NCBI GenBank assembly: GCA_023457715.1
Contig: JAEWKR010000028.1
Span: 1-8,647, forward strand
DNA from: Verrucomicrobiota bacterium
Lineage (GTDB): Bacteria > Verrucomicrobiota > Verrucomicrobiia > Opitutales > Opitutaceae
Direction of reading: 5' to 3'
Length of the DNA stretch: 8,647 bases
In this document: in pieces, positions 1 to 4,932 of the stretch
Layout: each line of letters starts with the position of its first letter
Numbering within the stretch: position 1 is the stretch's first letter
The notes under the pieces: generated by a model
What the model was told of the DNA's origin: nothing
The model's input: only the letters and a program-made list of their open reading frames with translations
Database searches by the model: none
Program-made: the position numbers and the translations under genes

Positions 1-155
1 GTCTCAGCACTCCTCGCGGCACGAAACGCTAACGTCGATCAGCTCACCCAAATTGCAGCTTAGACGTGAGATCCAAAATCCTCGCGAGAATGAAACATCC
101 GACAACATAGCAGCGCAGAAGGCGCAAAAAAGCGGACCCCGAGCTTGTCGGCTCC

Positions 156-197
156 GCGTAGCGTAGGCGTCCCGCCTGCGTAAGGACGAGGCTACGC
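156..197. repeat. Nested REP-like hairpin
   Basis: The outer arms are GCGTAGC (156-162) and GCTACGC (191-197), exact reverse complements. Inside them GTAGGCG (163-169) faces CGCCTGC (173-179), complementary apart from one G-U pair, with a TCC loop. The inner sequence GTAGGCGTCCCGCCTGC is of a type I associate with intergenic repeats in Verrucomicrobiota; that is from memory and unchecked. There is no T-tract, so a terminator is unlikely. Confidence 0.5.
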
Positions 198-240
198 AAA
201 CACCTCGCCGGATCGCGTGAGGCCGCGCATCGGCCGCCAT

Positions 241-268
241 CTCAAATCTCAAATCTCAAATCTCAAAT
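241..268 (+). repeat. Tandem heptamer array (CTCAAAT)x4
   Basis: Four perfect consecutive copies of CTCAAAT occupy 241-247, 248-254, 255-261 and 262-268, followed by CC. The unit is much more A/T-rich than the surroundings. It lies outside any gene, about 250 bp upstream of the membrane-protein start, so a change in copy number would not shift a reading frame. Short heptamer arrays of this kind are prone to slippage. Confidence 0.85.
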
Positions 269-296
269 CCCCGGCGCAGCCGGAATGAGGACAGGC

Positions 297-316
297 AAAA
301 GGGACAGACCCTAAAA
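297..316. repeat. Footprint resembling a REP-associated (Y1) transposase end
   Basis: AAAAGGGACAGACCCTAAAA contains an internal partial palindrome (AGGG...CCCT). It resembles the AAAGGGGACAGACCC-type sequences that I recall flanking REP-associated tyrosine transposases. No transposase gene is present, so this would be a relic or a solo end. The match is from memory and modest. Confidence 0.3.
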
Positions 317-356
317 CCAAGCCCTCGGTCGAAAGGCTCGGTCGCCACGCTGGACC

Positions 357-373
357 GCGGGCGGCCCGCCCGC
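357..373. repeat. GC-rich perfect hairpin
   Basis: GCGGGCGG (357-364) and CCGCCCGC (366-373) are exact reverse complements around a single C, which would fold as a 6-bp GC stem with a 5-nt loop. It abuts and partly overlaps one of the inverted modules (372-386). There is no T-tract after it, so it is more likely part of a repeat than a terminator. Confidence 0.5.
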
Positions 374-518
374 CTCACGCGATCCGACGTTCGTGCTCGT
401 GCTCTGGCCCGTGATCCACTGACCTGTCCGTCCCCACCACCACATTCGGCCCGGCCGTTTGCCTGGTTTTTTTTGCGCCTTCTGCGTCTTCTTGCGGCCA
501 TCCCAGCCCCCACACCCC

Positions 519-986
519 ATGTCCTCCGTTGCTCCCCGCCGCGCGGCGCGCGCGATCTTCTGGGCCGGCTTCGCGGCCGGTGTCCTCGACCTCCTTTTCG
601 CCTGGATCGCTTTCGGCAAACCTCTGCCGGCGCTCCTCAAAGTCATCGCCGGCGGCTGGTACGGCCGTGCCGCCGGGCAGGGTGGAGCGGAGGTCGCCGT
701 CGTCGGTTTCCTCTCGCACTTCCTGATCTCCTTGGGTGCGGCGGCCGTGTACTACGCGGCCAGTCGTGCGCTGCCCTGGCTGAACCGACACCCGGTCATC
801 GCCGGCCTGACCTACGGCCTGCTCGTCTACCTGGTGCTGCCGCTTTCGGCCTACCATACGCCGGTGCGCTTTCCGTCCCTCCTCAAGCCTGACGTGCTCT
901 CGCACCTCTTGCTCGTCGGACTTCCCATTGCGTGGATCGTCCGCCGCGTCGGCCCGCCGGCGCGGACCCCGGCCGTTCCCGTGTAG
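519..986 (+). CDS. Small four-helix integral membrane protein, function unknown
   Basis: A 155-residue protein with four likely membrane segments, at about residues 12-32, 58-80, 93-111 and 125-143. Short charged linkers and a basic N-terminus (RRAARA) suggest the N-terminus stays in the cytoplasm. Features shared with a widespread family of small DUF membrane proteins are the opening AGFAAGVLDLLFAW, a KVIAGGWYG turn near 41-49, SHF (66-68) near the second helix, and PLSAYHTP after the third. No catalytic motif is seen. The ATG at 519 was chosen over an upstream in-frame ATG at 459 because the extra 20 residues are encoded inside the repeated TTTTTTGCGCCTTCTGCG module and would spoil the basic N-terminus. 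There is no clear Shine-Dalgarno sequence at either start. It stands alone, with 130 bp before the next gene. Confident as a gene, not as to function. Confidence 0.72.
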   Translation: MSSVAPRRAARAIFWAGFAAGVLDLLFAWIAFGKPLPALLKVIAGGWYGRAAGQGGAEVAVVGFLSHFLISLGAAAVYYAASRALPWLNRHPVIAGLTYGLLVYLVLPLSAYHTPVRFPSLLKPDVLSHLLLVGLPIAWIVRRVGPPARTPAVPV

Positions 987-1116
987 CGAAAACACGGACG
1001 CAGCGTGTATCTGTGAAGTATCTGTGAGTTAAAACGGCTTCTGCGTTGCGTAGGTGATGGGCAAACAGCGTGTTAACGCTTGACGAAATCCCGTATAAAT
1101 CTGTGAGTTAGGGCGC
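987..1116. repeat. Intergenic repeats of the TATCTGTGA type
   Basis: TATCTGTGA occurs at 1008-1016 and again at 1019-1027, and TCTGTGAGTTA at 1021-1031 recurs exactly at 1100-1110, just before the next start codon. This resembles the degenerate ATCTGTG/ACACGGA repeats that litter intergenic DNA in some Verrucomicrobiota (recollection). The last copy lies where the ribosome binding site of the HipA-like gene would be. Confidence 0.55.
1094..1099 (+). promoter_or_regulatory. Possible -10 box for the HipA-like gene
   Basis: TATAAA at 1094-1099 is a good -10 match in a GC-rich setting and lies 18 bp before the ATG at 1117, which would give a very short leader. The hexamer 17 bp upstream (TGTTAA, 1071-1076) is a poor -35. 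A better -35-like TTGACG (1080-1085) is only 8 bp away, too close to pair with it. Weak evidence. Confidence 0.25.
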
Positions 1117-2493
1117 ATGCCTCGCCCACAAACCGTCAGCCTGAGCGATGTGACTCTCCGCCTCCAAGCGGGGGGACCGCAGCGCGCTGCCGATTTGGCC
1201 GCAAACGGGGGAGTGGACCGCTCACACATCGCGCGGCTCCTCAACCAAGCCGGGCGGCAGGTGGAGCGTATTGGGGCGGCCCGCCGCGCCCGGTACGCCC
1301 TCCGGCGCAGCATCCGGGCGCTAGGCGATGGATGGCCGGTATATCGCTTGGACGAGGGTGGCCGTGCGCGTGAGTTCGGGCGCCTGGAATCATTTTGGGG
1401 CGGTTGGCGGATGTCATGGGCCGAACCCGCGCCCGCGTGGTCGCATCTGGTGACCGACGTGGACGACTGGTCCCAGGGATTTCCCTTCTTCCTTTCGGAT
1501 CTCCGGCCGCAGGGCTTCGTCGGCCGAATCATCGCACGCCGGGTGGCTGCGGGGATGTCGCTCCCGCTGGACCCAACGAGTTGGGGCGACGACCAGGTTC
1601 TGGTTTATTTGGAAGCCGAGGGCGATGACCTGCCGGGCAACTTCGTGGTGGGAGATGGCGCGCTGAGGCGGGCGCTTGGGCTTCAGGCGCATGCCTCGGC
1701 CGTCGTCGACCGGTCGAGCTATGCCGAACTCGCCTCGATGGCCCTGCATGGCGGGCTCCCGGGTTCGTCGGCCGGCGGTGAGCAGCCGAAGTTCCTCACG
1801 CGCGTGCAGGAGGGCGGGGAATCCCGTGCCGTCCTGGTGAAGTTCTCGCCGCTGCTGGAGACGCCGGCCGGGCGCAGGTGGGCGGATTTGCTCGTCGCCG
1901 AGGCGATCGCCTGGGAGGTGCTCGCCGCGCACGGCGAAGGCACCTCGGGCGCGCGCCTCACCGACTCCGGCGGCCGGCGCTTTCTGGAGGTGCCGAGGTT
2001 CGACCGGGTGGGGGAGTGGGGCCGCCGTGGCGTCATTTCGCTGACGGCGCTGCAGGGTGCCGAGGGTGCGCTCGACACGACCGACTGGGTCGCGGCGGCC
2101 GAGCATTTTGCCACCGAAGGTATCCTCTCGGCGGAGACGGCGGCGTCCGTCCGCCGGCGCCGAGCCTTCGGCGAGCTGATCGGCAACAGTGACATGCACC
2201 CCGGCAATCTGGCATTCTTCCTCTCGGACCAGGTGCCGCTGGCACTCGCGCCGACCTACGACATGCTCCCCATGTTGTGGGCGCCGGTCGCCGGCGGCGA
2301 GATCCTGGATCGAACCTTCAATCCCCTGCCGCCCGTCCCCCGGCAGGCAGCGGACTGGTCCATCGCCGCGGGCTGGGCCGAGGCTTTCTGGGAGCGCCTG
2401 GTCGCCGACCCGCGCGTGTCCTCCGGCTTCGTCGAAATCGCCCATCGCTCACGCGAGACGGTGGCGCATTTGCGTCGCGGATACGGCTCGTAA
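1117..2493 (+). CDS. yjjJ: HipA-family serine/threonine kinase, YjjJ type (solo toxin-like protein)
   Basis: A 458-residue HipA-like protein kinase. HipA phosphorylates glutamyl-tRNA synthetase in E. coli; the target of YjjJ-type members is not given by sequence. Residues ~6-62 form a winged-helix-like region ending in RIGAARRARYALRR, followed by WPVYRLDE, both typical of YjjJ rather than classical HipA. Kinase features follow in order: GGEQPKF (220-226, phosphate-binding loop), VKF with Lys242 (ATP-binding lysine), RFDR (294-297), GNSDMHPGN (356-364, catalytic loop with Asp359 and Asn364) and PTYDMLP with Asp382 (metal-binding aspartate). All key residues appear intact. No hipB-like antitoxin gene is adjacent; the built-in DNA-binding region may replace it. 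The ATG at 1117 has no strong Shine-Dalgarno sequence. The last ten residues (VAHLRRGYGS) are encoded by a 31-bp sequence that recurs in non-coding DNA at 4819-4849, so the natural C-terminus may have been replaced. Length is close to that expected for the family (~440). Confidence 0.9.
   Translation: MPRPQTVSLSDVTLRLQAGGPQRAADLAANGGVDRSHIARLLNQAGRQVERIGAARRARYALRRSIRALGDGWPVYRLDEGGRAREFGRLESFWGGWRMSWAEPAPAWSHLVTDVDDWSQGFPFFLSDLRPQGFVGRIIARRVAAGMSLPLDPTSWGDDQVLVYLEAEGDDLPGNFVVGDGALRRALGLQAHASAVVDRSSYAELASMALHGGLPGSSAGGEQPKFLTRVQEGGESRAVLVKFSPLLETPAGRRWADLLVAEAIAWEVLAAHGEGTSGARLTDSGGRRFLEVPRFDRVGEWGRRGVISLTALQGAEGALDTTDWVAAAEHFATEGILSAETAASVRRRRAFGELIGNSDMHPGNLAFFLSDQVPLALAPTYDMLPMLWAPVAGGEILDRTFNPLPPVPRQAADWSIAAGWAEAFWERLVADPRVSSGFVEIAHRSRETVAHLRRGYGS
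2461..2491 (+). repeat. Dispersed 31-bp repeat, copy A, inside the 3' end of the HipA-like gene
   Basis: This stretch (starting GTGGCGCATTTGCGTCGCGG) matches 4819-4849 at 27 of 31 positions. Copy A supplies the last codons and the first base of the stop codon of the HipA-like gene. Copy B is in non-coding DNA. Both are in the same orientation. Confidence 0.7.
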
Positions 2494-2649
2494 CCGCCCG
2501 GACCCCACGCCCGCCCCATGAGTCCTCCCTCCGGATTCGGCGGGGGAATCGGCCCCTGACGGTGGCTCGCTCATCGCGGAGTGACCCGTAGCCCGAGCCC
2601 GCTCGAATCGACGATCGCTGCGCCTTTCGTGGACCTGAATACCGATTTT

Positions 2650-2819
2650 GCCACAGAGGTCACCGAGGCCCAATCAGAGCCGAGCCGGAGGCGGGCGCCG
2701 CGACTGTCTTGGGCGTCACGCAATGAACAGGTCTGTCCAAGGACTGAGCCTCCGTGTCCTCCTTGTCCGCCGTAGGCTCGGCGAAGGTGGAAGTGTCGGA
2801 GCTCTGTGCTCTCTGTGGC
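2650..2819. repeat. Degenerate CTCTGTG-type repeat block with inverted ends
   Basis: The block is bounded by GCCACAGAG (2650-2658) and its exact reverse complement (2811-2819). It contains CTCCGTGTCCTCC near 2751 and a run of CTCTGTG-like units near 2802-2818. An imperfect stem, TCCGCC/GGTGGA, is found at 2766-2791. It looks like an eroded dispersed repeat, not a gene. Confidence 0.4.
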
Positions 2820-2897
2820 TACTTCGGAATCCAGGTTGGATAAGCGGTTCGTGGAAGGTGGGTTACAAAGCAAGATGTTCAACACGGCCGAAAAGCG

Positions 2898-2926
2898 TTG
2901 CGCATAGACCGAGCGGTCAGAATATC
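2898..2926 (+). promoter_or_regulatory. Possible promoter of the tetR/glycosidase-like pair
   Basis: TTGCGC (2898-2903) matches four of the six bases of a -35 box. With a 17-bp spacer it pairs with AATATC (2921-2926), a weak -10. The first operator candidate (2907-2918) would then lie between the boxes, a typical position for repression. The hexamers alone are weak; the case rests on the arrangement. Confidence 0.25.
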
Positions 2927-2938
2927 GACCTAGCGGAC
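2907..2938. promoter_or_regulatory. Twin TetR-type operator candidates, 20 bp apart
   Basis: GACCGAGCGGTC (2907-2918) has perfect 5-bp arms around AG. GACCTAGCGGAC (2927-2938) matches it at 10 of 12 positions. The two begin exactly 20 bp apart, about two helical turns, so two dimers could bind the same DNA face. The arrangement GACCG-NN-CGGTC is typical of operators of TetR/AcrR regulators. The second site ends four bases before the tetR ATG (2943), so binding would also block ribosome loading or early elongation. Autorepression is inferred. Confidence 0.6.
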
Positions 2939-2942
2939 TAAG

Positions 2943-3590
2943 ATGGAACGCCTCGATCAAACCCCTTCTTTCATCGAACAGGCCCGGCGCCGGCAAATCA
3001 TCGAGGCGACGATCGACTGTGTCGCTGAAACAGGCTACTCCGACACCTCCCTCGCCAAGGTGGCTCAACGGGCCAAGATCAGCAAAAGCGTCGTTCTCTA
3101 CTACTTTGGTGAGAAGGACGAGCTGCTCACGGCAACCGCTCAGACGCTCCTCGATGAACTCGGGCGGTTCATCGTGCCGAAGGTTCAGGCTGAAACGTCG
3201 GCGGCGGGGCAGCTGCGGGCCTTCATCATGGCGGAGTGTTTGTTTCTGGAACAGCACCGTTCCCGATTGGTGGCACTCTCGCACATTCTGATGAATCACC
3301 GCGATCGGAACGGAGTTCTTCGTCTCCAACAGGAGGCAGAAAAGGTGAACCTCCGGGTGTGGAGCGAAATACTCGAGCGCGGACAGAGGAACGGGGAATT
3401 CCGTTCTTTCGCGGTGAAGCCGATGGCGAACACCTTGACGCATGCGATCAACGGCGCGCTGGCCCAATGGTTGGCTGAGCCGTCCCTCTCGCTTTCTGAG
3501 TACGCCGCCGAACTGGTGACATTGTTCGAGTTGGCTACACGCCAGGAGGGCAAACCTCCCGCGCCTTCCGGATATTTTACGACCAAATGA
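2943..3590 (+). CDS. TetR/AcrR-family transcriptional regulator
   Basis: A 215-residue one-component regulator of usual TetR length. The N-terminal DNA-binding domain spans about residues 12-62: helix 1 (ARRRQIIEATIDCVAETGY), then the helix-turn-helix TSLAKVAQRAKISKSVVLYYF and the conserved GEKDELL end. The all-helical C-terminal part (~65-200) should bind a ligand and dimerise; the ligand cannot be read from sequence. Its length and LEQHRSRLVALSHILMNH region are compatible with BetI-like C-terminal domains, but this is not firm. The ATG at 2943 is right for the domain; the Shine-Dalgarno sequence is weak (GGA at 2935-2937). Two palindromic sites lie immediately upstream, suggesting autoregulation. 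The stop codon overlaps the start of the next gene (ATGA), so it probably controls that exported glycosidase-like protein. Confidence 0.92.
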   Translation: MERLDQTPSFIEQARRRQIIEATIDCVAETGYSDTSLAKVAQRAKISKSVVLYYFGEKDELLTATAQTLLDELGRFIVPKVQAETSAAGQLRAFIMAECLFLEQHRSRLVALSHILMNHRDRNGVLRLQQEAEKVNLRVWSEILERGQRNGEFRSFAVKPMANTLTHAINGALAQWLAEPSLSLSEYAAELVTLFELATRQEGKPPAPSGYFTTK

Positions 3591-4786
3591 ACCTATACTC
3601 TGTGAAAACATTGCTCTCCACGGTGCTCCTCGGCGCCCTCCCGTTGACACTCGCCACGCAAAGCCTGGGCAACGAACCCTCGAAGTCCGTGCCCGGATCA
3701 GCCGCGGCTGCGGGCACGTCCGACCGTGTGGTCGCGCCCGTGAAAATCCGAGGAGTGGTCTACGACGTCGGGCTGCAGTTCAACCCGGGAAGCTACTCGG
3801 TGGAGACCTACAACGCGGACCTGGTCAAGTATGACATGCGAACGATCGCGACGGATCTCCATGCGAACACGGTGCGGATCGAAGGAGAAGAGATCGAGCG
3901 GCTCGCGGATGCTTCCCGGGCGGCGCATAGCGTCGGCCTGAAGATATTCTTCAACCCCTGGAAGATGGGGGCTGATGCCGACGAAACCGTGAAGTATATG
4001 AAAGCGGCCGCCGTCATGGCAGAGAAACTGCGGTCGGAGGGGCTCGATCTCGTCTTTGTCGCGGGCTGCGAGTACACCATCTTCAACCGCGGAGCCCTCC
4101 CTGGAGATACCCTTGGCGACCGTCTTTCCTCGCTCGTATCCCTTCTCACGAAAGCGGCGAAGACGAAGGAGACATTGCCAGAGATGGTCGTCGCCAACAA
4201 GCATCTGAACGAAGTCCTCGGACGCGTCGTCAAGGAAGTGCGGAAGCACTTCTCGGGGCCGGTGACCTACTCAGCGGGAACCTGGGAAGGCGTTGACTGG
4301 AGCATCTTCGATATTGTTGGCGCCGACTACTATCGAAATGGCGAGCCGGAAGCGGACTATGTGGCCGGCTTGGAGCGGTACCGGCTGGGAAAGCCTTTCA
4401 TCGTCATGGAGGTGGGGAGCTGCACCTATGAGGGCGCGGCGGCCCGCGGGGCGGGCGGGTTCATGATTTTGCAAGGTACCAATCCGGACGGGACGCCAAA
4501 ATATGAAGGCGGAAAGCCACCCGTCAGAAGCGAAAAGGAGCAGGCTGATTACGTGGAAACGCAGGTGCGGGTGCTCGCTAAATCCAAAGTGGACGGTGTG
4601 TTCATCTACGTTTTTTCATTTCCCACCTATCCCCACGATGAGCACGGCGCAGATCTGGATATGACTTCCTTTGCATTGGTGAAATCGTTTCCCAAGCACG
4701 ATCCCCGCTCCAGGCAGGTCCCGTCATGGGAAAAGAAAGAAGCCTTCCACCGCCTGGCGAAGCTCTATCAGCAGATGGGAAAGTAG
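3587..4786 (+). CDS. Exported glycoside-hydrolase-like TIM-barrel protein (family often mislabelled abortive infection protein)
   Basis: A 399-residue protein. Residues 1-28 look like a Sec signal peptide (Lys7, hydrophobic 9-22), so it is probably periplasmic. The mature part reads as a TIM barrel of the clan A glycosidase kind: KIRGVVYDVG (53-62), NTVRIEG (94-100), GLKIFFNPWK (117-126), VFVAGCEYTIF (157-166), FDIVGADYYR (241-250), PFIVMEVGSCTYEGAA (270-285) and DGVFIYVFSFP (336-346). Glu162 after strand 4 and Glu275 after strand 7 sit where clan A enzymes carry the acid/base and the nucleophile; this is inference. Similar proteins in actinobacteria carry the name abortive infection protein, which has no support in the sequence. 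The ATG overlaps the tetR stop codon (ATGA) and has no ribosome binding site of its own, indicating translational coupling. Substrate unknown; a sugar or glycan is likely. Confidence 0.78.
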   Translation: MNLYSVKTLLSTVLLGALPLTLATQSLGNEPSKSVPGSAAAAGTSDRVVAPVKIRGVVYDVGLQFNPGSYSVETYNADLVKYDMRTIATDLHANTVRIEGEEIERLADASRAAHSVGLKIFFNPWKMGADADETVKYMKAAAVMAEKLRSEGLDLVFVAGCEYTIFNRGALPGDTLGDRLSSLVSLLTKAAKTKETLPEMVVANKHLNEVLGRVVKEVRKHFSGPVTYSAGTWEGVDWSIFDIVGADYYRNGEPEADYVAGLERYRLGKPFIVMEVGSCTYEGAAARGAGGFMILQGTNPDGTPKYEGGKPPVRSEKEQADYVETQVRVLAKSKVDGVFIYVFSFPTYPHDEHGADLDMTSFALVKSFPKHDPRSRQVPSWEKKEAFHRLAKLYQQMGK

Positions 4787-4932
4787 TCTTCGTTACGGTC
4801 ACACGGCCGGGTGGATCGATGGCGCATGTGCGTCGCGGATAAGGCACGTCCCTGCCGCATGCCCGCATGCCCGACCGCTTTGATTCGCTTCACTTCCGCG
4901 GGGCATTTGCCACGCTGCGCCTCCGCTCCCGT
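4787..4932. other. Short intergenic gap with dispersed repeat and 8-bp tandem duplication
   Basis: This holds copy B of the 31-bp repeat (4819-4849) and a tandem duplication of GCATGCCC (4857-4864 and 4865-4872). An in-frame ATG at 4867 lies inside this duplication, a further reason not to use it as the start of the next gene. No clear promoter or terminator is seen. Confidence 0.5.
4819..4849 (+). repeat. Dispersed 31-bp repeat, copy B, non-coding
   Basis: It matches 2461-2491 at 27 of 31 positions, in the same orientation (core GGCGCATGTGCGTCGCGGAT). It lies 32 bp after the glycosidase-like gene and belongs to no supported gene. A repeated element shared between a gene's 3' end and intergenic DNA suggests a dispersed intergenic repeat. 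Confidence 0.65.

Larger units (their letters stand above)
114..486. repeat. Two nested pairs of inverted repeat modules with a common centre
   Basis: The 18 bases at 114-131 (CGCAGAAGGCGCAAAAAA) are the exact reverse complement of 469-486. The 15 bases at 209-223 (CGGATCGCGTGAGGC) are the exact reverse complement of 372-386. The pairs share almost the same midpoint (300 and 297.5), and the spacing between modules is similar on both sides (77 and 82 nt). The sequence between modules is not homologous. This looks like two copies of a composite intergenic repeat in opposite orientation whose middles have been replaced, or a mobile-repeat remnant. The arms are seen directly; the origin is inference. 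Confidence 0.6.
1..518. other. Non-coding leader made of mosaic repeat modules
   Basis: No convincing gene is seen in these ~518 bases. Open frames on both strands give Arg/Ser/Ala-rich translations typical of shadow reading in GC-rich DNA and have no ribosome binding site. The stretch holds a nested hairpin (156-197), four copies of a heptamer (241-268), a sequence resembling a Y1-transposase footprint (297-316), a GC-rich hairpin (357-373) and two pairs of inverted modules, 114-131/469-486 and 209-223/372-386. Positions 1-110 show nothing recognisable. A gene oriented out of the window to the left cannot be excluded. Confidence 0.6.
2494..2942. other. 449-bp intergenic stretch with repeat debris and the tetR control region
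   Basis: No gene is supported. The long open frames here run antisense to the TetR gene and are shadows. GATTC (2534-2538) and GAATC (2546-2550) could form a weak hairpin after the HipA-like gene. GCCACAGAG (2650-2658) is the exact reverse complement of CTCTGTGGC (2811-2819). TCCGCC (2766-2771) faces GGTGGA (2786-2791) around a CTCGGCGAAG-type loop. These look like degraded intergenic repeats. The last 40 bases hold the candidate operators for the TetR gene. Confidence 0.55.

Noticed and set aside
241..268. The heptamer array as a CRISPR or iteron origin
   Set aside because: The unit is only 7 bp with no spacers, and no cas or replication initiator gene is present.
375..995. A 206-codon open frame on the minus strand, rich in Arg, Glu and Asp
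   Set aside because: It overlaps the membrane-protein gene antisense and runs into repeat DNA; the charged composition is the usual complement of hydrophobic codons.
1080..1099. TTGACG (1080-1085) and TATAAA (1094-1099) as a paired promoter
   Set aside because: The spacer is only 8 bp, far below the usual 16-18 bp, so the two boxes cannot serve the same polymerase.
1414..2445. A 343-codon open frame on the minus strand
   Set aside because: It is a shadow of the HipA-like kinase gene, which carries all family motifs.
2571..3650. A 359-codon open frame on the minus strand
   Set aside because: It lies antisense to the well-supported TetR gene and its upstream repeats; the translation has no recognisable domain, and long antisense frames are expected in GC-rich genes.
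3587..4786. A phage abortive-infection role for the TIM-barrel protein
   Set aside because: The name used for relatives is not supported: the protein has a Sec signal and a glycosidase-like layout, with no Abi motif.
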